From Diplonema papillatum (taxonomy: Eukaryota; Euglenozoa; Diplonemea; Diplonemida; Diplonemidae), in contig JAPJBO010000349.1 of the NCBI GenBank assembly GCA_030068145.1, positions 62,001-126,000 on the forward strand: a stretch of 64,000 nucleotides of DNA, in the 5' to 3' direction. Of the stretch, positions 32,497 through 42,269 are shown in pieces. The notes beneath the pieces are model-generated. The model was given only the letters and a program-made list of their open reading frames with translations. It was not told the origin of the DNA and made no database searches. The position numbers and the translations under genes were made by a program. Positions within the stretch are counted from its first letter, which is position 1. Each line of letters opens with the position of its first letter.

Positions 32497-32650
32497 GCCC
32501 TTCAATGTATTGTGCAGGCTAAAAGACGTAGGCAGCGTGTTTTGGTGGTTGATCAGAATTCCTTACCTGAATACACACAGGGTAAATACAAGTGGGAAAA
32601 CGATCAACCGGCACGCACAAACAAAACGAAGCGCCTGTCTTTTTTTTTCG
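32497..32650 (+). repeat. Dispersed ~145-bp repeat (copy 2 of 3)
   Basis: Plus-strand copy of the repeat at 31026-31165: TTCAATGTATTGTGCAGGCT, TTTTGGTGGTTGATCAGAAT, AAGTGGGAAAACGATCAACC and CGCACAAACAAAACGAAGCG. A third copy is at 43130-43285. Confidence 0.75.
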
Positions 32651-32654
32651 AGTT

Positions 32655-33010
32655 CCTATTCCCTCTGTCGGACGACAGCGTTCATCGGCATCCAACCACG
32701 TTTCACCGAAAGCAAGGGTACCGATCCTCTCCGGACGCAGCAGGCCGTTTTTGCGGGTGGTCGGGTGAGTGGCTGGGGGTGTATTCGAAGGGAACCGACA
32801 GGGGATCCCGGGGCGGCGACTTGTTAAGCGAGGCGGCCGGCCGCCGGGCCCTGGGCTTCGGACAGCCGGAGAGCGCCTGGAGTGCTTGGCTGTCGTCGGC
32901 CGCCACGGGGTGCCCCTCCACCCAGCGGTCTCGGGGACGAGTCCGTCCCGGGTATAGTCTCCCGCGAAAACGCGACTGTACGCAAAATGATTCTTCGCCG
33001 GTGCGGCTGC
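32655..33010 (-). pseudogene. Detached copy of the 3' end of the 38297-39163 gene
   Basis: Minus-strand codons read SPPRDPLSVPFEYTPSHSPD, QKRPAASGEDRYPCF and stop, nearly identical to the C-terminus of the gene at 38297-39163, with preceding sequence down to the GPAASLNK region. The copied block also includes 3'-flanking DNA (GGACGACA-CGTTCATC) and upstream GC-rich sequence up to TCTTCGCCGGTGCGG. It has no start codon and is out of context; it lies on the other side of the hAT transposase gene from its parent. Confidence 0.75.
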
Positions 33011-33220
33011 AATTTCTGAGCGTTTTGTGTTACCGTCGATCCCGAAGGTTTTTTTTTTTTTTTTTTTCGAGGTGCAAACAGGTCATTATGCAGACATGCG
33101 TTCTTTGCGCCACGCTTGTTCAACGGGAGAACCCCCCCGTTTGGGGTTCCACCAAGAGCCTGCCTGGGGGGCGCGAGCACCGACGCAGATTTACGTCACT
33201 AGTCCGTTTTGAGCCGTGCA

Positions 33221-33343
33221 GTGACAGATGCCTGTATCTGCGGAGCACTACGACACGCCTCAATGCAGGCGAAGTTGAGTTTGTGCCCCAAGCACCAAAT
33301 CCAAATGGCAAATGGTACCAACTGGTCGCGCAGGCGCTAAAAG
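33221..33343 (-). pseudogene. Internal fragment of the hAT transposase gene
   Basis: Nearly identical to 35023-35142 within the transposase reading frame (shared ATGCCTGTATCTGCGGAGCA, CTACGACACGCCTCAATGCA and GCAAATGGTACCAACTG), the segment coding for the CLGHKLNLACIEA region. It lies about 75 bp beyond the transposase stop codon. Confidence 0.85.
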
Positions 33344-33416
33344 AAAATTACTCAAAACAAAATCGAAAACAAGAAATAAATGAAAGCACAAGTATTTCTG
33401 AACACTCAAAGAACGC

Positions 33417-36400
33417 TCATCGAACACGCTGGCGCACGTTGCGTGCGCTTGTCACGTGTTCTTGGGCCTCCGTCGGATTGAAGTAGAGAGAAGGATTGGA
33501 GGAAAAAGCCCTTCGCCAAGACGAAATGATGTCTTTGGCCTCTGTGTAAAAAGGATAGGACGCGTACTTCAGCTTGCGATTGTCAGAGTGAAGTAGAACG
33601 GAACGCTCGTCTTCAGACCCCGTACTTGAATCGGTGTCACTGGAAGCTTTTGCATCTTCAAACTCACCAGCAAGGCCAGCCGAGTCGTCATCAGAGTCGC
33701 CCTCATCGTCAGGATTCCCTGGCCGTGTCAGCTGCTTTCTGGCTCGAACAGAAACCCCGTCCACGACAAAGGTTGTTAACACGTGTTCCATCACAGCAGA
33801 AGGAACCGTATTCCCTTCCCCAGTAGATGGCATGTTGAGAGCAATAAACAACAGCTTGCGCAATGTTGTTTCGCTCATGCCTTTCCTGAGGTAGGTTCTG
33901 ATCAGCTTTACTCTGGAGAAAAGCCGCTCAACGCCAGCACTTCCAAGTGGGAAGACCAGTGCCATTTTCAAGACTTGGCATGTCTCCGGGAATCGGAGCT
34001 GGCAGTGGGTGTCGCGAAGGAAATCAAGGGTGTTCTCTGTGAATGAACATTTCTTGTTCACATTCGTCATTTGCTTCATGCGCACCAGTGCTTCAGGCAA
34101 CTGCTCACGCACCGTTGCCTCAAAGGCCTGGCTGTAAAAAGGAGGCTGAACGGTCCACGTGGTCGCGCCTGTTGGGTGCACGGTCTTCTTCTCTTTCCTG
34201 GTACAGCAAAAGTGGGCAAAAAACGGGTTGAGTTTCTTGAGCAGCGGGTCAAGCCTCTGTGGCAACAATCGCGATGCAACATCACTCGGAGTTCCGCACG
34301 TCAGATCCACATCATGGAAAAGGCTTTCCACTAAGGGGCCGTTTGGATCGTACACACCCAAAGATGACAGCACAGGTAGATCCCCGAGTCTCTCTTCAAC
34401 CAACGAAATGAGCCGATCCAAGAACGGCGTCGCAAACTCGCGATGGAAAGCGACAAAAAAGGCGTAATCTAGAGGCTGGCGATTCCAGGAAGGTGGCACT
34501 GCATCCTTGAGTTTTTCCCAGAAGGTTATGTACTCAACAAAGTGCAGTCTTTCTTCAGGATCTTCCGCTATCTGCTCGTCCGTCAGAGGAATATCACGCA
34601 GACGCCGAAGCCAGCTCAGGTAATACTCCTTTAGCTTCAGCACTTCTGTCCAACACGTGTCCGACCTTTGCAGGGATTGGCTCAGTTTCGAAAGAATGGG
34701 AGTTGCTTGTGCGAGCAGGCTGAACGATAAGCAAACAGTGTGATTCAGTTTCTCGCGAAGATGCAGGGCTTGTGGTATGTCTTTCTCTTCGCAAAGCCGG
34801 GCAATCGCAAGCAGAATGGGCTTGATGCACTCTGCTATTGTTTGAGCGGCGCGTTCATGGGAAACCCATCTTGTGTCGCCAGGTTCCACAAGTTCCAAAT
34901 CTCGGAAGACAAAGAAGTTGTCGGTCACAGAACAGGCTTCCTTACACTCTTTAAACTTTCGTGTCTTGTACGAAATATCACCCTGTCCTTTCCGAAACAA
35001 CGAAAAGATTTCTTCAGTTGCAGTGACTGATGCCTGTATCTGCGGAGCACTACGACACGCCTCAATGCAGGCGAGGTTGAGTTTGTGCCCCAAGCACCAA
35101 ATCCAAATGGCAAATGGTACCAACTGTTCGCGCAGGCGTGTCTGTACACCCTTGTAGTCGCCTTTCATTGTACTGCAGCCATCAGTTGCGATGCCCATAG
35201 TTGTTGTCCACGTTTGAACATTATCTGCCATGCCCGCAATGTGAGCTGCGACGTTTTCCCCAGTCGCTGATTTGCGCAAAGGAAGTATGTCCCAAAAGAC
35301 TTCTTCAACCCCCTCTTCCGACAGTATTTTGAAAAACAGTGCATGTTGTTTTGAGCGCTTTACGTCCTCTGCTTCGTCAAACATGATGCTCGTGAACTCT
35401 GACGCTTGAATTTTCTCCAGCACATGGGATTTGCACCACGAGTACAAAGAATCCACAATTACTTCTAGGAAGTACGGTGACGACATATTCAAACGCGTCT
35501 TGCAGAACGAACGAATTGAATCGTCAAACAGGGATACCAGACTGAACGTGTCACGAATGCTGGACATGGGCAGGTCGCGCTTGATGGTATCAACAATTGT
35601 CTGGATGACGAAGACCAGGTGTTGTGTGTTCATAAGGCGCTGTTTGAGGTCTTCCAAAGTGGAAGGCAGCTGGCAAGAAGACGGAAGACGCATCTGATCT
35701 TCCAACAAGTTCAGAAATGAACTCCAGGCCTTGTTATGACCCACGGTCTTCTTCCGGTGCTTTTCGATGTACTGTGGTAGGAGCCCCTTTTTGAAGACTT
35801 CAAAAGGAATGCACAGATTAATGAAGGCACGCTTTTTCTTACCCGCTGTCTGTCTACGACAGCATCGACAATACATTCCTTGACTTGTGCACAGAATCCA
35901 CGGATTCGCTTTCAAGACCCCTCGGAAACGCTTGTTGGAGAACAAGTCGGGAGGGATGCACAAAAGCTCGAAGTCAGTGGGAAACATCGAGCCAGTACCA
36001 CCAAATTGCGGAACACAAGCACCATCGTCTAGTCCGTACTTGGACCGTAAGAAGGCGCTTACTTCGTAGTCCAGCAACGACACATATGGCGCAGGACCTG
36101 CAATGCGCTTGTACTCCCGGGGCTTCGTTGCCTGCTTGCGCTTTCCAGCCGACCTGCTCGCCAGTATCTCACGCAGCGCTATCCTCTCTTCCAGGGTTTC
36201 ACGGGTGAACTGCTCCTTTACCAGAAGCACCAGCTGACGGAGGTAGGCATCACTCAGGTACAGGTTCTTTGGTTCCTGAGGTCCACTTGTGGGGAAGCTA
36301 GGAAGAGCTGCCTGAGTAGATACAGCGTTCGGTGTTTCGGCTTCGACTTCCATGGCTGTTTGTACCTCTCCCTCTGACAGCCTACGTGCAGTTACTTCTG

Positions 36401-36887
36401 CGGCCATCTGCTTTTCCAGCTCTTCTTGCGCCGCCTTTGCTCTTGCTGCAGCTTCAACCGCTTCCTTCTTCTCCGCCGCAATCCTTTTCTCCTCAGCCAC
36501 CCAGGCTTTCCCCGTCTCTCCCACAAGTTGCACCCATGTCTTTTTGCCGCCGGTATCACTTGAAGCAAGCTCGTCCGCCTTCTTCAGCAACCACACCTTC
36601 TTGGGCTGAGGGAAGTTCTGGGAACTGGAAAACCCACGAACTAGAAGTTGAAGGCTCAAGAACTCCTTCACGTCTGCAACTTCAGTGCCGACTTTTGCGG
36701 GCTTGACGGAGAAGAGGGTATTCTTTCCAGGCCATGGTTTGGGGTACGAGCGATGCACCACAGGAATGGTCTTGAAGTCCGCTGCGGTCCATAGCTCATA
36801 CTCTGTGTGGTAGGCCAGGGATGGAATCTGGCCTCCTGGACCTGTAACTCCAGGTTTTCGCGAGCATCCCCCAAAGAGTGCGTTCAT
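33417..36887 (-). CDS. hAT-superfamily transposase, full-length ORF (1156 residues)
   Basis: Uninterrupted frame from ATG 36887. The order is: a N-terminal unique region with a coiled, Lys/Glu/Ala-rich stretch (about 128-180), a cysteine/histidine cluster at about 331-385 (ILC..GMYCRCC..VGH) consistent with a TTF-type zinc finger, the RNase-H-like catalytic fold (IMFDEAEDV at about 501-509, MGIATDGCS at about 564-572 and the CLGHKLNLA motif at about 598-606), DTRW at 671-674, and the C-terminal hAT dimerisation domain (CQVLKMALVFPLGSAGVERLFS, about 970-991). It ends with an acidic Ser/Asp tail. The architecture resembles the DUF4371-containing hAT group that gave rise to vertebrate ZNF862-like proteins. 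It performs cut-and-paste transposition. Termini (normally CAGTG-like with 8-bp duplications) were not found next to it, so autonomy is unproven. Confidence 0.9.
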   Translation of the reverse strand: MNALFGGCSRKPGVTGPGGQIPSLAYHTEYELWTAADFKTIPVVHRSYPKPWPGKNTLFSVKPAKVGTEVADVKEFLSLQLLVRGFSSSQNFPQPKKVWLLKKADELASSDTGGKKTWVQLVGETGKAWVAEEKRIAAEKKEAVEAAARAKAAQEELEKQMAAEVTARRLSEGEVQTAMEVEAETPNAVSTQAALPSFPTSGPQEPKNLYLSDAYLRQLVLLVKEQFTRETLEERIALREILASRSAGKRKQATKPREYKRIAGPAPYVSLLDYEVSAFLRSKYGLDDGACVPQFGGTGSMFPTDFELLCIPPDLFSNKRFRGVLKANPWILCTSQGMYCRCCRRQTAGKKKRAFINLCIPFEVFKKGLLPQYIEKHRKKTVGHNKAWSSFLNLLEDQMRLPSSCQLPSTLEDLKQRLMNTQHLVFVIQTIVDTIKRDLPMSSIRDTFSLVSLFDDSIRSFCKTRLNMSSPYFLEVIVDSLYSWCKSHVLEKIQASEFTSIMFDEAEDVKRSKQHALFFKILSEEGVEEVFWDILPLRKSATGENVAAHIAGMADNVQTWTTTMGIATDGCSTMKGDYKGVQTRLREQLVPFAIWIWCLGHKLNLACIEACRSAPQIQASVTATEEIFSLFRKGQGDISYKTRKFKECKEACSVTDNFFVFRDLELVEPGDTRWVSHERAAQTIAECIKPILLAIARLCEEKDIPQALHLREKLNHTVCLSFSLLAQATPILSKLSQSLQRSDTCWTEVLKLKEYYLSWLRRLRDIPLTDEQIAEDPEERLHFVEYITFWEKLKDAVPPSWNRQPLDYAFFVAFHREFATPFLDRLISLVEERLGDLPVLSSLGVYDPNGPLVESLFHDVDLTCGTPSDVASRLLPQRLDPLLKKLNPFFAHFCCTRKEKKTVHPTGATTWTVQPPFYSQAFEATVREQLPEALVRMKQMTNVNKKCSFTENTLDFLRDTHCQLRFPETCQVLKMALVFPLGSAGVERLFSRVKLIRTYLRKGMSETTLRKLLFIALNMPSTGEGNTVPSAVMEHVLTTFVVDGVSVRARKQLTRPGNPDDEGDSDDDSAGLAGEFEDAKASSDTDSSTGSEDERSVLLHSDNRKLKYASYPFYTEAKDIISSWRRAFSSNPSLYFNPTEAQEHVTSARNVRQRVR

Positions 36888-37064
36888 TTTTTCATTGCTT
36901 GCTCTTTCTTTCGGGTATTCCTGGTTGAGTATGAAAATGCTGCCAGAGTCCGAAAGCCGATTGTTTTTCCAATGTGTGTGAGGGATTTTCTAGCAAGAAT
37001 CGGGTTGTCCGGGGGTTTCTCCAAAAGTTGGTTTCTCTTTTTCGGGGTGTTGGCAAAACCCTGC

Positions 37065-37136
37065 AAAGGCCCATCCTGCGACAAAGGCCTATCCTGCGAC
37101 AAAGGCCCATCCTGCGACAAAAGCCCATCCTGCGAC
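37065..37136. repeat. 18-bp tandem repeat, four copies
   Basis: CAAAGGCCCATCCTGCGA repeated four times with two single-base variants, just upstream of the hAT transposase start. Possible subterminal or regulatory repeat of that element. Confidence 0.9.
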
Positions 37137-37329
37137 TACGGCTGCCCTGCAGCCACGACAGGCCTCTGTCCGTAGCTCTACTGAGGCAGACCCAGTATAG
37201 ACCTGCCAAAACCCAATCCGAGGTAGTGTACCCCTCCCCAAGCCCGCCCCCGATTTCCTTTTTTTTTTTTTTTTCGGTTTTTTACCTCACCCAACTGTAC
37301 AGGTGCATAACCCCCTGGGTGCAAAGAAC

Positions 37330-38296
37330 CGCTGCTTTTGAGTTTCCGGTTGACCAATGAGGCTGCGTCGCGGGGACGACCCGGAAGCAGTCTCCCGCGA
37401 AACCGCGGCGGTACCCAAAAGATTCTTCGCCGGTGCGGGTATAATTTCAGTGCTCCACAAAAGTGCGGGTGCGGTGAGGAGCAGCGAGCGACGTTCTCCT
37501 GCACCTTGCCGGTTTCTCCTTTCGGGTTCCAAGTACACTTTTTCCACGGTCGGACGACACCGTTCATCAGCCACGTTCACCAAAAGCAAGGGTACCGATC
37601 CTCTCCGTACGCAGCGGGCCCTTTTTGCGGGCGGTCGGGTGAGTGGCTGGGGGTGTATTCGAAGGGAACCGACAGGGGATCCCGGGGCGGCGATTTGTTA
37701 AGCGAGGCGGCCGGCCCCGCGCCGCGGACGAGACGAGGGAGCCGGAGGGCGCCTGTGCTTGGCTGCCGTCGGCCGCCACGGTGTGCCCCTCCACCCAGCG
37801 TCTCGGGGACGAGTCCCGAGTATAGTCTCCCGCGAAAACGCGGCTGTACGCAAAAAGATTCTTCGCCGGTGTGGGGTGCAATTTCTGAGCGTTTTTTTCG
37901 AGGTGTAAAAACCCGCAGCTTTTGAGTTTCCGGTTGACCAATGAGGCTGCGTCGCGGGGGAGCAGTCTCCCGCGAAAACGCGGCTGTACGCAAAAAGATT
38001 CTTCGCCGGTGTGGGGTGCAATTTCTGAGCGTTTTTTTCGAGGTGTAAAGACCCGCAGCTTTTGAGTTTCCGGTTGACCAATGAGGCTGCGTCGCGGGGG
38101 AGCAGTCTCCCGCGAAAACCGGTACCCAAAAGATTCTTCGCCGGTGCGGGTATAATTTCAGTGCTCCACGCAAGAAACGATCAAAAGTGCGGGTGAGCGC
38201 GCAGCGAGCGACGTTCTCCTGCACATTGCCGGCTTCTTCTTTCGGGTTCCAAGTACACTTTTTCCACGGTCGGACGACACCGTTCATCAACCACGT
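37330..38296 (-). pseudogene. Multiple partial copies of the 38297-39163 gene's 3' end and flank
   Basis: 37560-37830 repeats the C-terminal coding DNA of the neighbouring gene with frameshifts (SQAQAPSGSLVSSAARGRP still readable). Interleaved with it, a 3'-flank module (GAGTTTCCGGTTGACCAATG, AGGCTGCGTCGCGGG, GTCTCCCGCGAAA, AAAGATTCTTCGCCGGTG) occurs three times at about 37338-37445, 37918-38035 and 38058-38160. The GGAGCAGCGAGCGACGTTCTC start of the unit appears at 32420, 37478 and 38203. All are direct repeats. Confidence 0.75.
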
Positions 38297-39163
38297 TCAC
38301 CAAAAGCAAGGGTACCGATCCTCTCCGTACGCAGCGGGCCCTTTTTGCGGGCGGTCGGGTGAGTGGCTGGGGGTGTATTCGAAGGGAACCGACAGGGGAT
38401 CCCGGGGCGGCGATTTGTTAAGCGAGGCGGCCGGCCGCCGGGACCTGGGCTTCGGCCGGCCCCGCGCCGCGGACGAGACGAGGGAGCCGGAGAGCGCCTG
38501 TGCTTGGCTGCCGTCGGGCGCCGCCTTGCGCGGAGTGTCTTCCACCCAGCGGCGCGGGGACGGCTGGGTATAAACTCCCGGGGAATAGGCGTGCGTGGAG
38601 ATGTGGGGCGGCGTCAGGTCGATGAGGTCGTACGTGTCGTAGTCGTCGTGCGCCGCAGGCCGCGTGTGCTGCCACGACTCGTCGTACCTCCTGCTGGGGG
38701 ACGCTGGGACCATGGCGGGCAGAGACCAGCCCCTCTCTATCCTCTCCACAGCGCGGAGCGCCCTTTGGTACTCCAGCTTGAGCAGGTGCCGGTCTACCGG
38801 TCTCTTCACCAAAACCGATCCGACCACGTGCCCGTGGTGGAAGCACCCGCGCTGTCCAGAAGGGGAAAACTCACCGTCTCCGGCTCGCATCCCCCCGCGG
38901 AAGGGGCTTCCTCCTCCTCGGGCCCGGAACCCCCCGCTGGAATACACTTCGCCGCTGCCGTCTCCACTATACACCCTCCGCGTGTCGTCATACACCGAAC
39001 TAGTCCCGGCGGGAGCCGGGTGGACGACGGCGGGCAGCTTCTTAGACGCCGGCGGGATCTCGTCCAGCGGCCTGTTTGCCGCTTCTGAGACCCTGTCCTG
39101 CCGCGGGTGTGAATAAAGCACGTCGGCGGGCCCCGCAGTCTGCCGGGCGTAGTCGGTTGGCAT
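38297..39163 (-). CDS. Unrecognised Arg/Ser/Pro-rich protein, 288 residues
   Basis: Frame from ATG 39163 (MPTDYARQTAGPADVLYSHP); the same frame continues to 39349, but that part resembles leader sequence. Composition suggests an intrinsically disordered protein: RRVYSGDGSGEVYSSGGFRARGGGSPFRGG contains RG/RGG-like motifs (quoted as landmarks VYSGDGSG and FRARGGGSPFRGG), which often bind RNA. A central helix (VDRHLLKLEYQRALRAVERI) and YDTYDLIDLTPP follow, then the tail ending EYTPSHSPD and DRYPCFW. No domain is recognised. Its 3' end and flank are copied at 37330-38296 and 32655-33010, so the C-terminus may itself belong to a dispersed repeat. Confidence 0.5.
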   Translation of the reverse strand: MPTDYARQTAGPADVLYSHPRQDRVSEAANRPLDEIPPASKKLPAVVHPAPAGTSSVYDDTRRVYSGDGSGEVYSSGGFRARGGGSPFRGGMRAGDGEFSPSGQRGCFHHGHVVGSVLVKRPVDRHLLKLEYQRALRAVERIERGWSLPAMVPASPSRRYDESWQHTRPAAHDDYDTYDLIDLTPPHISTHAYSPGVYTQPSPRRWVEDTPRKAAPDGSQAQALSGSLVSSAARGRPKPRSRRPAASLNKSPPRDPLSVPFEYTPSHSPDRPQKGPAAYGEDRYPCFW

Positions 39164-39349
39164 GGTGGGTGCGCTTCTTTTTTGCTTGGTTGTTACCTGC
39201 GGTACGCAACGGGGGGTTGGGGGGTTGGATTTTCCGACAAAGCACAGTTGGTGGCCTGCTCGGTCTAGACAAGGCGCGCTGTATGCCTCCGACGATCCCG
39301 TACGGGTGTTGACAGATTGGTGATTTTGTGTGTGCTTTTTCACCTTCAT

Positions 39350-40020
39350 TTGTCACCCCCCCCCCGGGCAGTGGCCGGGTGACTGGACTTTCTCTTCGAT
39401 GACATGTGGCCGTTGTTGGCGCACTTCCCCAGCATGGTGCCGACAGTCTGTTGCCCCGAGTAGTCTATTTTTTCTATAATCTGACTCTCGCCTGGCTTTG
39501 ATCACTTTGTGGTGTGGCCTCCTGGGCTAGCCTGTTTCTCGCCGGCGGCGGGTTACCCCATCGTAAGTGCAACACATTGAGTTTTCCCCTTTTCGAGAGT
39601 TTATTTCATTGAGCTGAATCAACGAGTGAAGCGCGCAAAGCATTCCGTCTGACGGTTGCCGAAGTGATCTAACTTGGGTCTAGGTGTTGGTCGGAGTGCT
39701 CTAATCCTAGAGCGTTTTTTTTTTTAGTCGAACTTCTTTCGGCGCCAACGAGGCTTTGTCTGTCATAGACCATCGAGGGCCCGGCTCTACAGCTGCCAGC
39801 AAAAACCCGCAAGCAGAGGGCACCATGCATGTTGAGCGCTAGCATCCATCAAGTCGCGTCGTTGGATAGAAAAAAAAAGGGAAAGGGGAAAGGGTAAGAC
39901 TCTGCGTATAAAGGCATGACAAGGGCTCCCTCTGTTTTCTGCTTTTTACCGCGGTGTTTGCGCGCACCTCGTCCTTCGTCGTTCCTTTCGCTCGCGGCCG
40001 CAGGTTGCAGGCCACGGGTT
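39350..40020. other. Intergenic, no recognisable feature
   Basis: Poly-C and poly-T runs only; short frames without domain support. Confidence 0.4.
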
Positions 40021-40027
40021 TGCGGGT

Positions 40028-40240
40028 GGTTTGCAAGAACGTGCTTGGAATGGGTATGTGCTCAACACCGCACTGGTCCCGTCTGCGCCGTGTTTCGGTC
40101 CTTTAAGCCATGGACACATAAGGCGGACCATCATCAGCGTGGAACCTGAGTGTCTGCAGACAGGACTGCGGTGTGAGTCTGGTTTGTCAGGCGGCTGTTC
40201 GTAGCTCGTCACAGCCAGGACCACCCGTGCTACTAGAGCA
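40028..40240 (+). repeat. ~215-bp dispersed repeat (copy 1)
   Basis: Almost identical to 42270-42480 (starts GGTTTGCAAGAACGTGCTTG, ends CCCGTGCTACTAGAG). A third, internally deleted copy is at about 47308-47402 (CATCATCAGCG to GCTACGAGAG), and a fragment is at about 12560-12600. The two full copies are direct repeats about 2.24 kb apart and enclose the nested transposons below. Confidence 0.9.
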
Positions 40241-40344
40241 CAGGCGAATCCGTCACGGGGAGAAGGCCCCTACAACCGTGTCTGAGCAATCAGTTGAAAA
40301 CTCAGGGCACTCGCCCTGATTGTGACTGCGACTCGCTAGGCAGC

Positions 40345-40415
40345 ACCTCGTTCTTCGTCTTTCCTTTCGCTCGCGGCCGCAGGTTGCAGGCCTCGGGTTT
40401 GCGGGGGGTCCAAAG
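40345..40415 (+). repeat. Local duplication of 39962-40030
   Basis: The block CACCTCGT-CTTCGTC, CCTTTCGCTCGCGGCCGCAG, GTTGCAGGCC-CGGGTTTGCG occurs at 39965-40025 and again here. Confidence 0.8.
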
Positions 40416-40782
40416 TTAGTTCGTTGGATGTGAACTTTCGGCCCTGTTCCGGGGTGCGAACACAACCGTGAGGCCTCATTTCGCGTCTTTCCATCGCCAA
40501 AGTAGATAAAGGGGGCTCGACCCGTCGGGATTGGATTAAGAACTTCGTAAACGAGGGAGGGAAGTTCTGGACGAACTTACTCTGAAAAGCGGGCTTGGCG
40601 TGCCCGGTGGGGGGACGTGTAGGTGTTGGTAGTAAGTACGAGACGCGCCGCCGGTCCATAAGCCCGAGGGGAGAAGTGCAGGGAGAGAGTGTGCGTGTGA
40701 ATGGTTGCCAAGCGTTCGAAACTCCGGCTGTTCGCCGGCAAATGCGATGTTTTTGACGGAAGTTAGAGGGGGGGGGGTAGGG

Positions 40783-41811
40783 GGGGGTCAGAAGTCCTTT
40801 AAAAGTGAAGCTTTGGGTGAATTTTTAACATGTCCAAAAAATGACTGCTTAGCCCTGGTAAACAACCCAAAAACAGCATTCCGGAACATTGCGCAGGGTT
40901 TTGGGCGGGTTTCCCACATTTCTGGGCGTCTTTGACCACTTCTTGGGGGGGGTCGAAAAAGTGTTCCCCCAACGGTACCAGTACACGGCCGCCGCCAGCC
41001 AGAAATGTCATCACCGGCCCAACAGGAATGCACACACACACAAATGGGAAGGACCGTGGCCAAAGGTGCCAATGCTGAAGCTCAAGCCCTCCACTTCGTG
41101 GATTGCATGTGCCTGTGCCGCGCCGAAAAGTCTGTTGTCCTAAAGAAGTGGAAGGAACTGCGGGGGAAGAAGGCGTGCGCAATGTCCCTTGGGCGAGTGA
41201 CACGGCCTTTCTGAGGGCATTTTCTCGGGTAGGTGCGGCGAGGAAGCGCGTTCGAGTGGGTCGCAAACTGCCGTAAGTGTGGTGCTTTGGCTGTACACAT
41301 AAGAACGTGAAAGAACACAATGACGACGACGACGATGCGGACGAAGACGAAGACGACGACGGCGACGGTGCGGACGAAGAAAAACCTTCTGAACTTTGCA
41401 GACAGCTGTTCTGATCACAACGTTCCCTTTCATCATTTCATTTTTCATTCACCTTTGTCTTACCTTCCTTCTCGTGTGCCCAGAGATGCCCAGGTGCAGG
41501 CCAGGATAGCCTCAGAAGTGATCGGCACAACATCATAGCTGCCCTGGATAGTCCCAGGGGTGCCCAGAATAGCCCCTGAGATGCCCCCAGGTGTACAAAA
41601 TGCCAGAGGTGTGCACAAAGACGTGAACTGGTACCGTTGGGGGAACACTTTTTCGACCCCCTCATAAAGTGGTCGGAAATGCCCCAAAAATGGGGAAACC
41701 CCGCCCGAAACCCTGCGCAATACTCCGGATTGGTGCTCTTGGGTGGTTTCCCGGGGCCAACGGAAAGTTGATTTTTTGGCCCCCGGCTTCACCTTCTGAC
41801 CCCCCCTAGGG
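40783..41811. mobile_element. Non-autonomous DNA transposon with ~190-bp inverted terminal repeats
   Basis: Left arm about 40783-40990 (GGGGGGGTCAGAAG inward to GTCGAAAAAGTGTTCCCCCA and ACGGTACCAGT) is matched in reverse complement by about 41628-41805 (ACTGGTACCGTTGGGGGAAC outward to CTTCTGACCCCCCC); by eye the arms agree at most positions with several indels. The ~640-bp interior has no supported gene (a GAC/GAA-rich trinucleotide stretch lies at 41318-41390). Its right end was later hit by the hAT MITE at 41812. Confidence 0.75.
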
Positions 41812-42253
41812 CAGTGATCGTGGCAAACGTTGAACGTTTGAACGTTTGACAAACGTTTGGGTTTGCAAAATTCATGTCAAACGTGTATCCGTGAGTGAGG
41901 CGCTGGCTGCGCCTGCAGTGGTGATCCGAGTGTGGGGTCGGCTTGCGAACACTCGAGCCACAAGGGCAAGATCTTCATGCTCGGGGCCCCAGAAAGTGGG
42001 AGGGAACACTTGCTGAAGGCTAGTATCTCCCGGTATCTCCCTGTGCACGCCCAAGGAGAACCAGAAGGATGTCTTGTTCCCTTATTTTCGTCGTGTCCGC
42101 CTGCAGCCACGTGGACAAGTGCTATTAAGGGTCGTGTACTGTGTACAGACCCGGTCCATCGATTGGCAAACGTCACGTTTGCACGTTTGTCAAACGTTTG
42201 CGTTTGATAATTCTTGTCAAACGTACGTTTGCAAACGTTTGATAACATCACTG
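41812..42253. mobile_element. hAT-type MITE, 442 bp, with perfect 8-bp target duplication
   Basis: Termini CAGTGATCGTGGCAAACG and, inverted, CAGTGATGTTATCAAACG are typical hAT ends beginning CAGTG. The flanks are identical 8-bp duplications CCCTAGGG at 41804-41811 and 42254-42261. Both subterminal regions contain many copies of AAACGTTTG/CAAACGTTTG palindromes (about 41826-41885 and 42165-42245), likely transposase-binding sites. No coding content. It could be mobilised by a hAT transposase such as the one at 33417-36887, though the match of termini is unknown. Confidence 0.92.
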
Positions 42254-42269
42254 CCCTAGGGAGGGGGGG

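Noticed and set aside
33200-37300. Terminal inverted repeats and 8-bp duplication for the hAT gene
   Set aside because: A CAGTGACAGATGCC stretch at 33224 looked like a hAT end but is an internal piece of the transposase ORF; no matching right end was found.
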